Below, in pieces: positions 39,862-51,802 of a stretch of 64,000 bases of DNA (positions are counted from its first letter, which is position 1; every line of letters starts with the position of its first letter). A program made the translations under genes and the position numbers. The notes beneath the pieces were generated by a model. That model saw only the letters and a program-made list of their open reading frames with translations, made no database searches and was not told where the DNA came from. Origin of the DNA: Didymodactylos carnosus (Eukaryota; Rotifera; Eurotatoria; Philodinida; Philodinidae); the NCBI GenBank assembly GCA_905250885.1, contig CAJNOQ010000080.1, forward strand, positions 1 through 64,000. The letters run 5' to 3'.

Positions 39862-40115
39862 CCCTCTAAAAAATATTCGTACTTTAGAAAACGTAAAAAA
39901 AGTATTTGCATTTGTAACTAATAAAAACCTTTTTTCATTTTGTAAGGTACCGTTTATCCATTTTGTACAATACCTTTGACAATACTTGCAAAAACGGAAA
40001 AACGGTATTGTGCAAAACGGATAAACGGTACTTTACAAAACGAAAAAAGGTTTTTATTAGTTAAAAATGCAAATACCTTTTTCTGTTTTCTAGAGTATGA
40101 ATATTTTTTAGAGAG
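39862..40115. mobile_element. Palindromic MITE with TA target duplication
   Basis: A 254-bp element lies between TA dinucleotides at 39860-39861 and 40116-40117. Its ends are inverted repeats: CCCTCTAAAAAATATTCGTA on the left and CTCTCTAAAAAATATTCATA read from the right, and complementarity continues inward over almost the full length (GTATTTGCATTT, AAAAACCTTTTTTC, GGTACCGTTTATCC and their complements). Inside are repeated AAAACGG words. No coding capacity is visible. This structure and the TA duplication fit a Tc1/mariner-type MITE. Confidence 0.8.
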
Positions 40116-41116
40116 TACATCATACCGCTTGAGAAATATGTTTTTTGTACGATAAACAGTCAGTACCTGAGAATTTTCGGCATATCTTCCTCATTTTACT
40201 GGATGTGTTTCTTTTGCCGGTGCTTTTATTATTTCTTTATCATCTTTTCTGTTATTTGCATCTATTTTCATTGACCATAATGGAACTTGGTCTCTTTCCA
40301 GTGAATAGTTTGAACTGGTTTTGAATTATGTTAATATAATACTTTTTTCTGGTTTTTTTTATGTAATTTTTAAACGATTTTAACATGAATAAGAATATAT
40401 ATTTTTAATTATTTTATTTTATTTATGTATTAGAATTTTTGCTTAATTTAATCAAGAAGTACTGAAGTAATTAACGAAGCGTTTCATGTGGTACAACAGT
40501 AATATCAGGGTGATATTACTGATGAAGACAATAGAGATTTTCATGAAAATAATTGTGCAGAATAAAAGTGAAACAAATATATATATATAGAAATATATTG
40601 AAATGAATAGTTTTTTCGCTAAAAATCAACAAGTAATGTTCATCTGGCGATTTACACGATCATTGACCGTAGATGTAGAAGAAGTCGAATAATGGATGAA
40701 TAGAAAACTATTGAAATGGATATAGCTTAAATAATAAACTATTGAAATAATTTAAATGATCGTGTTCAAGCGGATACTATTTATTTGTTTTTGGCTTTAT
40801 TCACTTCACTTTATTTTTTACTTTTTGATGACCAGTGGAAAAACACCAAGGTACACACAAAGAACCATACGGCTGTAAAGAATTAATCAGAGTCACGGAA
40901 TCTCTCGTTTTGCAGAGAAATATCTGGACTACAATCCCATATAATTAAAAAAATTTCAATTCAAAAATTTCAACCGAGAATCATCCGAAGAAGCAGCTTG
41001 CAAAAACAAAAACAGAAGCAACAATTATTGGCTTCTATTTCTGATACTACTATCGATTTCAATGAACCGTGCAGGTGCATGTTTTTTGAATAACTTTTTA
41101 ACAACAAAATCTAGCG
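40116..41116. other. Short intergenic stretch between two foldback elements
   Basis: AT-rich DNA with no gene, RNA or terminal repeat that I can support. Confidence 0.5.
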
Positions 41117-41887
41117 ACCTGGGGTTTTCGCCAATCGAAGGAGAACAGTTGGGGCAGCAAACCTATATGAAATAAAAATAAAAATTTTCAAAATATTTTC
41201 CTAATTAATTAAAATTAGCCTATTTTTGGGTGGAAAATTTTTTTAATTTTTTTTGCTGGGTTTATAGATCTCGAGGTCCTCTTTCAAATGGTATCGAAAC
41301 GGCCCCCCAAAATTTTGGTTCCTTGTCGAGATACAAGCGTTGTAAAACTGGCTCACTTTTCCCGAAATTCGAGTTTTTAGTCGTAAAAAGTGTCGGCATA
41401 TAGGTATTCGAGTGCGTTGATCATCGTACTGATGTCACTTTTATGTTTGCATGCGCAAAAGATGAGTTAACAGAGTTTTTTGAAAAAGTGAGTTTTCTAA
41501 GGGAAAAGGCAAAATATTGCAGTTTTTCAAAAAACTCTGTTAACTCATCTTTTGCGCATGCAAACATAAAAGTGACATCAGTACGATGATCAACGCACTC
41601 GAATACCTATATGCCGACACTTTTTATGACTAAAAACTTGAATTTCGGGAAAAGTGAGCCAGTTTTACAACGCTTGTATCTCGACAAGGAACCAAAATTT
41701 TGGGGGCCGCTTCGATACCATTCGAAAGAGGACCTCGAGATCTATAAACCCAGCAAAAAAAATTAAAAAAATTTTCCACCCAAAAATAGGCTAATTTTAA
41801 TTAATTAGGAAAATATTTTGAAAATTTTTATTTTCACATAGGTTTGCTGCCCCAACTGTTCTCCTTCGATTGGCGAAAACCCCAGGT
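41117..41887. mobile_element. Long foldback element with near-perfect ~370-bp arms
   Basis: The left arm (41117-41487) is repeated in reverse complement by the right arm (41523-41887), with only scattered small indels and substitutions, around a 35-bp spacer. The outer ends read ACCTGGGGTTTTCGCCAATC. The arms carry no long open frame and are more GC-rich than the flanks. The very high arm identity implies a recent insertion or ongoing arm-to-arm conversion. No clear target-site duplication flanks it (GCGA on the left, TTAA on the right). It could be a foldback DNA transposon, a large MITE, or two head-to-head copies of one short element. Confidence 0.85.
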
Positions 41888-42044
41888 TAAACATGAAAAG
41901 ATTTTCTTAATTGTATCCAATTCTTTAGGAGAGAATTTTATTTCAAAAATATATCAGTTACCTCAAATGGCTTTTATTTATGTATATTGTAAACAAAAAG
42001 TGAAACATGAAAAATGGGCAAACAATTACGTTATAGTAACGAAA

Positions 42045-42256
42045 ATAAAATACCTTTAGGGTTTTGTGACATTGACAAAAAACCCTTTATTTTCTTAAAA
42101 CACTTTTCCAAAAAGTATTTTAAAAAAACCAAACCGGTTTAGTAACGATACAAAACCCTTAAATAGTTTCTCAAATCTGGTACTATATCCTTTTGGGTTC
42201 ACAAATAGGAATAAAAAACCGTTTGGGTTTTTTAAACTACCTATTTTTTTAGAGAG
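42045..42256. mobile_element. Possible further palindromic MITE sharing the 39.9-kb terminus
   Basis: The right edge, read outward-in, is CTCTCTAAAAAAATAGG, matching the terminal repeat of the 39862-40115 element for about 14 bases. The interior repeats AAAACCCTTT-like words in both orientations (AGGGTTTTG, AAACCCTTTATTTTC, TTTGGGTTC, GTTTGGGTTTTTT). The left end is not well defined and no TA duplication was found, so the call is weak. Confidence 0.4.
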
Positions 42257-43216
42257 AAAGAAGATGATCTGTATACTCACATAAAGCCAATTGGCTTTAT
42301 AATCTTCTTGCTTGAAAAAATCTGCAAATAATTCAGCTTTTTCACTCTCAGTAGAAGCAGTTCTTGTTTTATACTTAAGTATACCAACATGAGTCTGTAC
42401 AAGCGCTTACAGTTAAGCTGTTCATACCACTAGTATGAAGCTGGTCAGCCTGAGCTAGTACCTGTGATTCCAGCTGATTCTGTATCCGTTTCTCGAAAAA
42501 AAGGAGTCACGACACGCATTTCTTTGAACATATCTTCGTCCATCATAGACTGCATTCTGTAGTGAGCTAAGCAGCACTTTGTTTAATAACGTCGACCGTT
42601 GGACAGATAGTAAAAGTTCCAGCTTTCAAAAGATCAGTGTCGACTCGTTGTACATTATTTTCATACACGTTTATATAACTTTTATTACAAAAGAACAATT
42701 GGTGCCGAACAATCAACACTTATAAATGCACGAAAAGTTTCTAAGTCCAAAAAGCATTTTATTTCTATTTGCGTAGCTTATGGCGCCGAATCTGGCGCCA
42801 CCTTCTGTTTGAAAAAAGAATATACACTTGTTAATCTTCAATATCGATAGATTGTTCCCCCGTTTTCGGAAGTTTTATAGCTTTGATAGTTCTCTACATA
42901 TCAGAATATTTCTTACTCATATCATCGCGTCCTCTTGAAAAAGCTTTCGTATTCCTTATCAAAAAAGTAGATACTTATATATTAAATATCATTTCACAAC
43001 TTGTTCTTCCTCGAGATCTCATTGAATGTTTAGATACTTTCACTTAACTTTGATCGAACATAATACTATTGGTTATATCACATGAATTCTGCTTAACATT
43101 CAGAAAAAAATACAGAACTACATAAAGTTAGGAGAAAGAGCAGTTAATGATTTAAATAGTGAGGTAATGAAGTACAGAACTGCTATAAACATGATTAACT
43201 AATCATAACGTATTTA
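42257..43216. other. Intergenic DNA, unresolved
   Basis: Somewhat less AT-rich than average, with no open frame of interest. Its position next to the hammerhead-like motif makes a decayed retroelement possible, but no reverse transcriptase motif is visible. Confidence 0.4.
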
Positions 43217-43262
43217 TTTCATTGATATTTCGACAGAATCCACTGTCATCATCAGAATGAAA
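43217..43262 (-). ncRNA. Hammerhead-ribozyme-like motif
   Basis: Read on the minus strand the order is: UUUCAUU (stem I), CUGAUGA (invariant core), one extra U, GACAG-UGGAUU-CUGUC (stem II, 5 bp with a 6-nt loop), GAAA (second core), UAUC (minimal stem III and a UC cleavage dinucleotide), AAUGAAA (stem I partner). Stem I (7 bp) and stem II (5 bp) are perfect, and both core boxes match the hammerhead consensus. The extra U after CUGAUGA and the almost absent stem III are departures. Minimal type I hammerheads with very short stem III are known from Penelope-like retroelements, including bdelloid Athena/terminon elements. Activity is not shown. Confidence 0.6.
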
Positions 43263-44033
43263 AAAGTATAAATGAGTGTGTCAAATTTGAAACTATACAT
43301 AGTCAAATAAATAATCTAGGTCTTAATCTTGATACGGATACCCTTCTACTTAGAACACATTTATTCCACAATCTTGGGATGCCTGAGTCCGGTTCAAGTC
43401 GGGTCCATGGTTTCAGGAATTTTGAGTCTATCCCAATCTATACGGAGCTCTGATACATATACAATGAATATTCTCAAAACGAGAAGAATTCCCTGTACGT
43501 AAAAAATGATTTTTTATCTTTATTTACAAAACACCAAAAAAAATAAAGCGTTCAAATGACACAAAATTAAAAATTGATACTATAAAGAAAATTATTTATT
43601 TGATTAAATCAGCAGAAAAAACAACAACAAAAGAACTTAGTTCAGCATTTTGTCAGCTTGACAAATAGATCCAGTTGATTTAAGAAGATAGGATTCTTCT
43701 TGTCTCTGGAAGAAGTCTAAACATTTTTTGCTTTTACTAATGATGAGAAAGATATTTGAGTTTATATTGTTGTATTGCATACAAAAATATTTGTCCTAAA
43801 TTTATTACTACACATTCTCTCTCCTCTCGTTATTTGTCGATTGACTTTGTTTAGTTATAGACGTTGCTGAGTAGATTGCTTGATTTGTTTTTCCTCTACT
43901 CCTAGACGATAACATCTTGGTCCGATTTCTAGTCGATGTTATTAAATTTTCGATTGACGAATAGTCATTTAAATCTATCTAAACAGATAAATGCTTGTAA
44001 AATACATTGAATACTTTTCTCTCTTTCAAATTA
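43263..44033. other. 3' flank of the chitin-binding gene
   Basis: Includes the probable 3' untranslated region of the minus-strand CBM14 gene. No other feature was recognised. Confidence 0.45.
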
Positions 44034-47000
44034 CTATCTGTCATGTTCACTGTGATTAGACGAGCTTCTGCTTACCTGCTGGTGTTGTGGTGAATAATTC
44101 TCTTCTGTTAAGAAAAGATTATTATCATCATCGCTCATTCTATTTTTTCTATGATGATACTGTTTTAACCATTCATTTTTACGATTAATTTCCATTAAAT
44201 CTTGCTTATTGGAATTATCTATTGTCGATTTATATCTTTCGTTGGATGATAATTCACGTTGTGAAGGATAAAGTCCAAATGGACGCCATTCAGAAGGAAT
44301 TCTATAGATTTCTTCTTTCGACTTAATATTTAAATCTGATATCATCGGATGTTTTTCATTACCTTCATCCATCGATGGCATATCCATGGTACTACTACGT
44401 GTTCGTTTATGACGCTTAATCGACGGTTTATAATAACTATTTGTACCGTTACAATTCTTTCCATTTAAACGATCAAAACATCCTTGTTTTGTATCATTGA
44501 ATAATGTACCAGGTGGACATAAAAATATATTATCACGATTTCCAATACATACATGATAAATATTACACCAATCAAAGTCAGCAAACATATTTTGTTGATC
44601 TTTATTTGAACAATCAAATCGTGTGGGAAATTGTCCAGTAGCATCAGCACCTTCAAACAACACTGTACCCTGTTCAGCTTTTGGTTTAGCTCTTAAAAAA
44701 CTTCTTGGTGTTACACATTGAGTACCATGATCACCATTCGCGTCCGATTGATAATCACACTCCTTTTTTTTCTCATTGAAAACAAGACCGGCTAGAAAAA
44801 GAAACCAACTATCATGAAATGAGAGGTATGATAGTAGATAATCATTCTTACGACTGCATTCCATTGTCACACCAACACCTTGTTCATTGCACTGTAAATA
44901 AAGATCACAATAACGTTGATGTTCGTATAATCCGGGACCTTTGTTAATGCAAAATTCTGATCTCAGATTTGATAATATGTCCGCTGCAGCAAGTTTGTCA
45001 ATGAAAAACCTATTTAATAAAGCCAAAATCGGAGTTTGTAGGGATTTTATGTCATAAAATTATATAAATACTTTCAAAGAAAATATTTAACGTAAACTTA
45101 CAATGCCTTTCCTTCGCAATTCACCCCATCATCCGATCGTTCCTTTGGCCAGTCACATTTTCCCATTAATTCTGTTTCTTGTTTCCAAACCTATAATTAG
45201 TTTTCGGTTAATTTTTGCGTAAAAAAATGGTAAATGTTGAGACATACTAAACCCTTCGTACAATATTGAATAGTCTAAAATAGATTCAACAAATAGATTT
45301 ACTATTTACAAATAGAGTGTGTTGATACTTACATCAAATCCACCATGGCAATTATGATAAACATTACAATAATATGAATCAGCAAAATTTCCATTCTGTT
45401 TTAACATACAAAATTTTGTTGAACGTCCTCGCGTATCATTCGCACCGGGACGAGCTTCATCCTCGAGACCTTCAGTATCGATAAGTTTCTCTCGTCCATT
45501 ACAATCAACTTTATCTTCCCAATCACATTCTTTCGTTTGTTCATTAAACATCAAACGATTTGGACAACGTTTTGGATAATCCATAGCCGCTTGACATTGA
45601 TGAAAAATATTACAATATCGAACATCCGGATAATTACCATCAGGCTAAAAATAAACATATTTTATATTCATTTAGTACTGTTGCTATGTTTTTAAATATA
45701 TCACTTACTAAGCGTTTACAAAAATTTTCTTTAATTCCTTCCCACATGTAATCTGGTTTAGTACCACAATCAACGTTCACAGCCCAATCACATTCATTTT
45801 TTTCAGCAGAATATCGCAAATTATTCTGACATGTAAATACAATATCTTTACCATTTTGACAAATAAAATAACGATTACAAAAATGATCGTGTGGATATTC
45901 ACCATTTGGCTAAAATAGTACTTAAGTAAAACTAGTTGAATCAAAAAACTATATAATCTATACTTTATCTGTGCAAAATCCTCCAGTATCTTCTCCATTT
46001 AGTAAAATATTTCCCCCTTTACAACGTGTTGTTTCTGGCCAATCACAACGTTTTAATGTTTCATTAAATACTAATCGTTCAGGGCAACGTAATTTAACAT
46101 CAATATCAGCCATACATTGGTGATAAATATTACAATCTATAAAATCAAACAAATTATTAATGGTGCAATAGATGCACAAATATGAATATTATCTTACGGA
46201 CTGCATCGATATAGAAACCATCCGATTTTTCTATACAAAATAAACTTGTTTCCATTGATAAAGCTACCAATGTGCGACCAGTACATCTAACATTATTTGA
46301 CCATTCACATTTTTGTTGTTCATTATCCCAGAATAACTAAAGTAGAAGGCGATAATTATTAATTTATCTGATTATAAACTAGTACAATATATAACAGTAT
46401 TTACCTGATGTGGACATTGACGCATGTTATCTGATCCGGACTCGCATACATGATAGACATTACAAAATTCTTCGTGTGGATATGATCTCAAATAGTGTAA
46501 AACAGTATGATTAAACGAGTCTTATTCAAATTATAAAGACATACCCATCCGTTTTTCCTGTACAAGAGGTTGAATTGAATTTATTTTCATTTGGTAACAT
46601 CTTTTTTGGTGCACCACATTTTACAATCGACTCCCATCCACATTCTTTCTTGTTATCATCCCATTGTAGTTCGCCTGTACATCGTACAATATGATCTGTA
46701 CCACCTATACAATGATGAAACGCATTACAATATGTATCCGATGCATATCGTCCATCTTGTCGATTTGTACAAAATGTCGTTTTGCCTTGTACAACCGGAA
46801 GTGTTTTTCCTGTACAATTGACATTTGTTGCCCAATCACACATTTTTTTCTTTTCATTCCATGCCAGTTGATTTGGACAATGAACAACATAATCGACACC
46901 AGCCAAACAATGATGATATATATTACAATAAAATGGATCTTCATAATATCCATCAGCACCCAAAGTGCATTCCAATGTGCCATTGACAAGATTTGGTATG

Positions 47001-49177
47001 ATATTATTTTTAGTTTCTATTTTTGTTTCACTATCAAAATAAGCGGATAGACGTCCTCCACATGACACTTTCTCAGCTAGAAGAATTTAGTCAGATATAG
47101 TATGAAATAGTTTGGTTGTAACCAGTTGACTTACCTGTTTCACAATCACGAGCCGTTTCTGAAAACAGATAACCTTCGGGACATAATGATGGCTCTGGTA
47201 GACCAGATTGTGTACATGTAAAATACATGTTACATAAACGATTATCAGGAAATTTCACTCCTTTGGATCCAATTGGACATGAAATACCAATTTGTGCCAA
47301 TACTGATTGAACATTCATTTGTGTAGACGATGGTTGTTGCTGAATGGGAAATCGAGTCGTTTGTTTAAGAAAAGGGTAATCAATGTCATTATATCCCAGA
47401 AATGATGTTAGTGGTTGAGGTAAATATTGTTGCGAATTTTTATCGAGAATGGAAGGATATCGAGAAAGAGGTTTTGTTGATAGTATTGATACTCTTACTG
47501 GTGTGGTTTTTGTCGATGACTGTGTCGTTGCGATCTTTATTGTCGGTCGATTCCATTGATTATTATTGTTATTGTTGCTCGATATATTTTTATAGAATAT
47601 GTCAGTTGTTTTCACTTGATGTTGTTTCTCCACTGTTGGTTTAAGTGTCGAAGGTGTCGATGCTGAAAGCAAAAATCATAATAAGGCTTTAGGATTGTAA
47701 AAAAATTTTGAATGACAGTTACCTGTCGTTATTTTATACACATTCGTTTTAAACTGCTGCCCGTTCAATTTCATAAAATCGTTTTGATTTTGAAAGAAAT
47801 TTTGTTGTTGAGGAATATTAGCCCAGCCATGATTAGAAATAGGATGAGGACCAGGTCCTGGTAGTCCGGCTTTAGCTGCTGCTTCAGCTAATAGCACGGG
47901 ATCTGGTAGAGCTAGGCGATTATTTGTTTGATTCATATCCCATGTTAGATTTTGTTGTAATTGTGACCATAAATTTGGTGGTAGTAAATGAATTAATGAT
48001 TGCATCGGCTTTTTATCACTTATATTGTAGAATAAATTTCGAGCAATGGCACTCATATTTTTAGAACCAAATATGCTATCAGTAGTGTTTGAAGTCTGAA
48101 AAGTGGAATTATGTTTCGTTATGTTTCCCAAACTTTTCTCTTTATCTTGATTCGTAATATGTGTAGTAAAACCTGTGTTTAGTGTTTTTCTTATTGTTGT
48201 GTTATGAATTATTGCATCATAACGAGGAGCTGGTTCCACATAGATATTATTATTGCTTTCTGTTGAAATATTCAATTGACCATTGGTAATGGATGATCTA
48301 ATTGTGGTTGTAGTTTGTAATCCATTCTCGATATGTTTATTATCTGTTTTTTTATCTAAATTTGAATCTGTTTGATTGTGTTGATTTTCTGTTATTGTTG
48401 TACTGTTGGTAATGGTGGCGGTGGTCGTTAAATGTTTTGCCACAGAATGTACAATTGGTGTAGTAAAAATTTGTTGATTAAAACTGTTGTTTACTGTTTC
48501 ATTTAAAGTCGTAACTGTTGTCGTCGTATTTTCCCGTTGTTGAGCATTCTTAATATTTACTGTTCGAAAATAATTATCCACCAACTGTTCATCTGACTCA
48601 ACTGATTCTTCACCATCCAACTTCGTCGGATATTTATTTTCATTATTAGTTGAATAATCGAATTGACGAAGTAAACCGGGGATGAATATTGAATGTTGTT
48701 TAGCGTGAATGGAATCTACATTAAACACATACACATATACTGTGAGATCTCATAAAATAGATTGATATTTTATAGCGATCTGTTCAGTTAAATACTATTT
48801 AATACAGTATTAATACGATATTATCATCAAAAAATTTGGAATAAAACAAATTTAAGATATAGTGTAATAGAAATTTGATAGCTGTCTGATATGTTTCTAA
48901 CAAACTGACATTAACTTATATAGTATAAATAAAAGATGATCAAATTTCTATTGGATACTATTAATTTATAAATGAGCAAAATATTTTTAGTTTTCAATGA
49001 TCAAAACTCCTATTGATTTGAGGTGTGAACAAGATACAAGATCCTCTTATCTTGAAATAAAAATTCATTGCAAATCTTGAAAAAAAACAAATTCAAAGAC
49101 TAATACAAACCGGTTGTGACAAAAATATTTAGATAAAAATAGATAATGATGGTGGTTATTACTAATCTTTTAGTCAT
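44034..49177 (-). CDS. Secreted multi-domain chitin-binding (peritrophin/CBM14) protein
   Basis: Many exons. Exon 1 (49111-49177) encodes a signal peptide (MTKRLVITTIIIYFYLNIF); exon 2 starts at 48715 and the join is in frame (..VTTDSIHAKQH). The next 540 or so residues are Thr/Asn/Ser/Gln-rich with many N-x-S/T sites and look mucin-like. From 47.3 kb to 44.4 kb about ten six-cysteine CBM14 modules follow, recognisable by repeated CNIYHHC, CNAFHHC, CNIYHQC or CNVYHNC cores, then C(P)..L.(F/W)NE....CDW. The last 120 or so residues are polar and basic. CBM14 proteins bind chitin in gut lining, cuticle, lorica or egg envelopes, so an extracellular structural role is likely; which structure is unknown. 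An in-frame intron lies at about 44793-44850. Domain count is by eye. Confidence 0.85.
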
Positions 49178-50949
49178 GACCGATGCACGGTCGATCGATT
49201 AATATGTACTAATAAATCAATATAAATATAAATGATCTAATTTTAATGTAAAATATTGTACTCTGTATGATATATGATTATTTTATAGAAAAAATCAACA
49301 TAGAGTGTACAAAGAGAGAACCAATTTCCATCTTATTCTTTGTTTTCTTTTCGTTTATGGATTTAAAGATGTACTAATAGATTACGAACGAGAAACTGAC
49401 TATCGTCAAATTGAACGAATACAGAACAACAGAGAATAAAATAAGTGAATTGATAAAATAGTATATAAATTGATGATGTTCATATTCGTTACAAAAGAAA
49501 TGTAGGCGTTCAATGAAGAGATGTTTGTTGACACGTTGGATCAACTTAAAAGTTTACCTAACTTTTCATTGTTGTATATCCACCTTCTTTTATTTCCTTT
49601 CTTTTCAACAACAACTTTTTTTTTTATCTGAAAGAATTAAACAAAAAAAAAAAAAAAAGAAGTAGGCACAATATAGTTAAAATAATGATCTTCTTTTTAT
49701 AGGTAAAAGTAATTTACATCATCGCATATCTGACATATAAGGGTTTCTCATATTAAAATCAAGATAAATAATGACAAATTAATTCAAGGTTATTGCTGAA
49801 AATTTATTTCTCAAAAATAAAAGTTATCTCTCTATCTACTTTTTTATCTTGTGGCTGGAAAAAATGTTAACTTGCTGAAATGAACTAAAAAAGATATTGA
49901 AAATAATTGAAAATTTTCGATTCTTCTAAAAAACTTTTTATAAAATCACCAAGTTCTCAGCGCATTCGTCCTGCATACCCTATTGTCGTGTTATTCGAAA
50001 TTATCCAAGTGGATTAAGAAAATATTTTATTGAATTCCATTCAATCGACAAGTGTCATTTTCCGAGAGGCACAACAACTACATTTCTACCGCTCGATTTA
50101 TCAATCAGCAAATCCTATTGGAAAAGTTGCTATCAGCTTTTTCAGAAATAAAATTTTTTTCATTTATCCATTTCTACGATTATTGTACCATTCAAATAGC
50201 TTCTGTACTTTTTTCCGTACCAGCTCAAAAACTTATAGAGGTTTACACATATCTTTATACTATTTTTATTTCGATGTAAAATTTTAACAAGATAATGTGT
50301 GTTTTATTTGATCCTTATAGATTATAAAGTCCTATAATTTGAATCTCTTTTATTTGTTGTTAAATCGCACATTGGTCTTTTAGTTTTGCAAATTATAAAG
50401 GATCATAGCATTCTTATCTCTCATTGTTTTAAAAGACAATGAAATTCTTTCGGTCTTTTATTTAATCGGAAATGTGTAAAATGTCGAAGTTGGATTATGT
50501 TAAACAACACACGGTTTGCAAACGTTTCTTTTTTAATACACACTATTGATGTAACAACTAAATCTTTGTATTGAATCAATTTTATGATTTGATCTTGATG
50601 AGAAAAGATCAAACAATTGTCCTTTTCTGGCTTTAAATTCTTGCTTTTCTTTTTTTTGTAAATAAATAAGAGCGAAGAAGGAACAGAATGTGGTAATACT
50701 GTACATAGTATAACTTTAAATATTTAACATTTCATACAAGATGGTAAAAAGAGATTAAGATTCATGATAAAAAGTGAATAGTTATCATTATCAAGGTGAT
50801 TAATTTAAGACTAAAGTTAAATTAATTTATACTAGATTCATATTAAACATCTAAAAGACTCCTGAAATTAAAACATTATAAATAATAAAAAATAATTTAA
50901 TAATTATCTTAGCATAAAATCAAACTCTAAATATGCATTACATCTAGTC
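49178..50949. other. Upstream region of the chitin-binding gene
   Basis: AT-rich promoter-side DNA with a poly(A) tract near 49.64 kb. Two overlapping open frames at 50.03-50.29 kb lack motifs and splice partners and are not called. Confidence 0.5.
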
Positions 50950-51201
50950 CTAAGGTCTATACGGACGCCGTTTTATACGAAGATTTGCTTCATTAACTGA
51001 AAATGTGTGAAAATGAATATGATTAAATAATATATATTTGTGAATAGACAAGAAAAAATCAGTATATCGTCATTTCAATAAATGTGTGTGCGTACAAATT
51101 GAAATTATACTGTCCAATTATAGACCGGAAAAAACACTACAATTTTCATATTTACCTGTAATGACGAAGGTCATCGACACGCTTCTCTGATGTTGTATCA
51201 T
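50950..51201 (-). CDS. Possible two-exon micro-gene (30 residues)
   Basis: Exon 1 (51156-51201) starts at an ATG and ends at a GTAAAT donor; exon 2 (50950-50996) follows a TTTTCAG acceptor. They join in frame to a 30-residue product ending KRRPYRP. It has no signal peptide and no recognised family. A stop codon precedes the ATG in frame. The evidence is only the good splice sites and frame match over a very short span, so chance is a real alternative, as is a leftover of a decayed gene. Confidence 0.22.
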
Positions 51202-51802
51202 TCATATTTCTTTGCTTGTCTCTGTGGTTTTTTTGCCACGATATTAACAGTCTATTACGCTAATAGTTTTTTTTATGTGGTTTTTTAATTATCAGCATGT
51301 TATTCTTTACGTCAAAAGGGCCGTTTATATCTGATATACTTGAATACGGAAAAAGCTCATGTGCCACAAGGCTTGTTGTTTATTTGTAAAAACTAAACAG
51401 TTTTAACGACCATTATAAGTAAGATATATACTAAATCTTGTTTTTGTTGGGTAGGAAAGTTAATTAGTTCATAAGGCGACTATTTGATCGATACAGTAAA
51501 CTTATTATCTTAAAGTTCTTTCCTTTACAGTTATTCACCTTAGCTCATAATAAATATTGTCCAAAAGAAACAAAAACTTGATATCTTCGTTTATAAATTT
51601 TAGATCGGTGTCTTCGTATAAAGTCTTTTGATGTGCCTCGGAAGGCATTAAGAGCCTAATAAATTAATTTTCTGATGTAATGTAGCTGGAGCTATGGTCC
51701 TGATTCAACTTCAGGGAAAAATCACAAAATAACGACGGTATTGAGTAGTTTCTTCTTTCTTTTTTTACCAACTAATTCGTATTTAGAAGCAGTAAATATC
51801 AA

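Noticed and set aside
43384-43415. GGTTCAAGTC, a perfect-looking tRNA B box
   Set aside because: The flanking bases do not form a T stem and there is no A box at the right distance.
46591-47050. Plus-strand open frames across the CBM14 gene
   Set aside because: They are antisense shadows of the minus-strand chitin-binding exons, with Ile/Cys/Thr-rich nonsense composition.
50030-50287. Two overlapping open frames of 75-85 residues
   Set aside because: No family resemblance, no splice sites joining a neighbour, and composition explained by AT-rich DNA.
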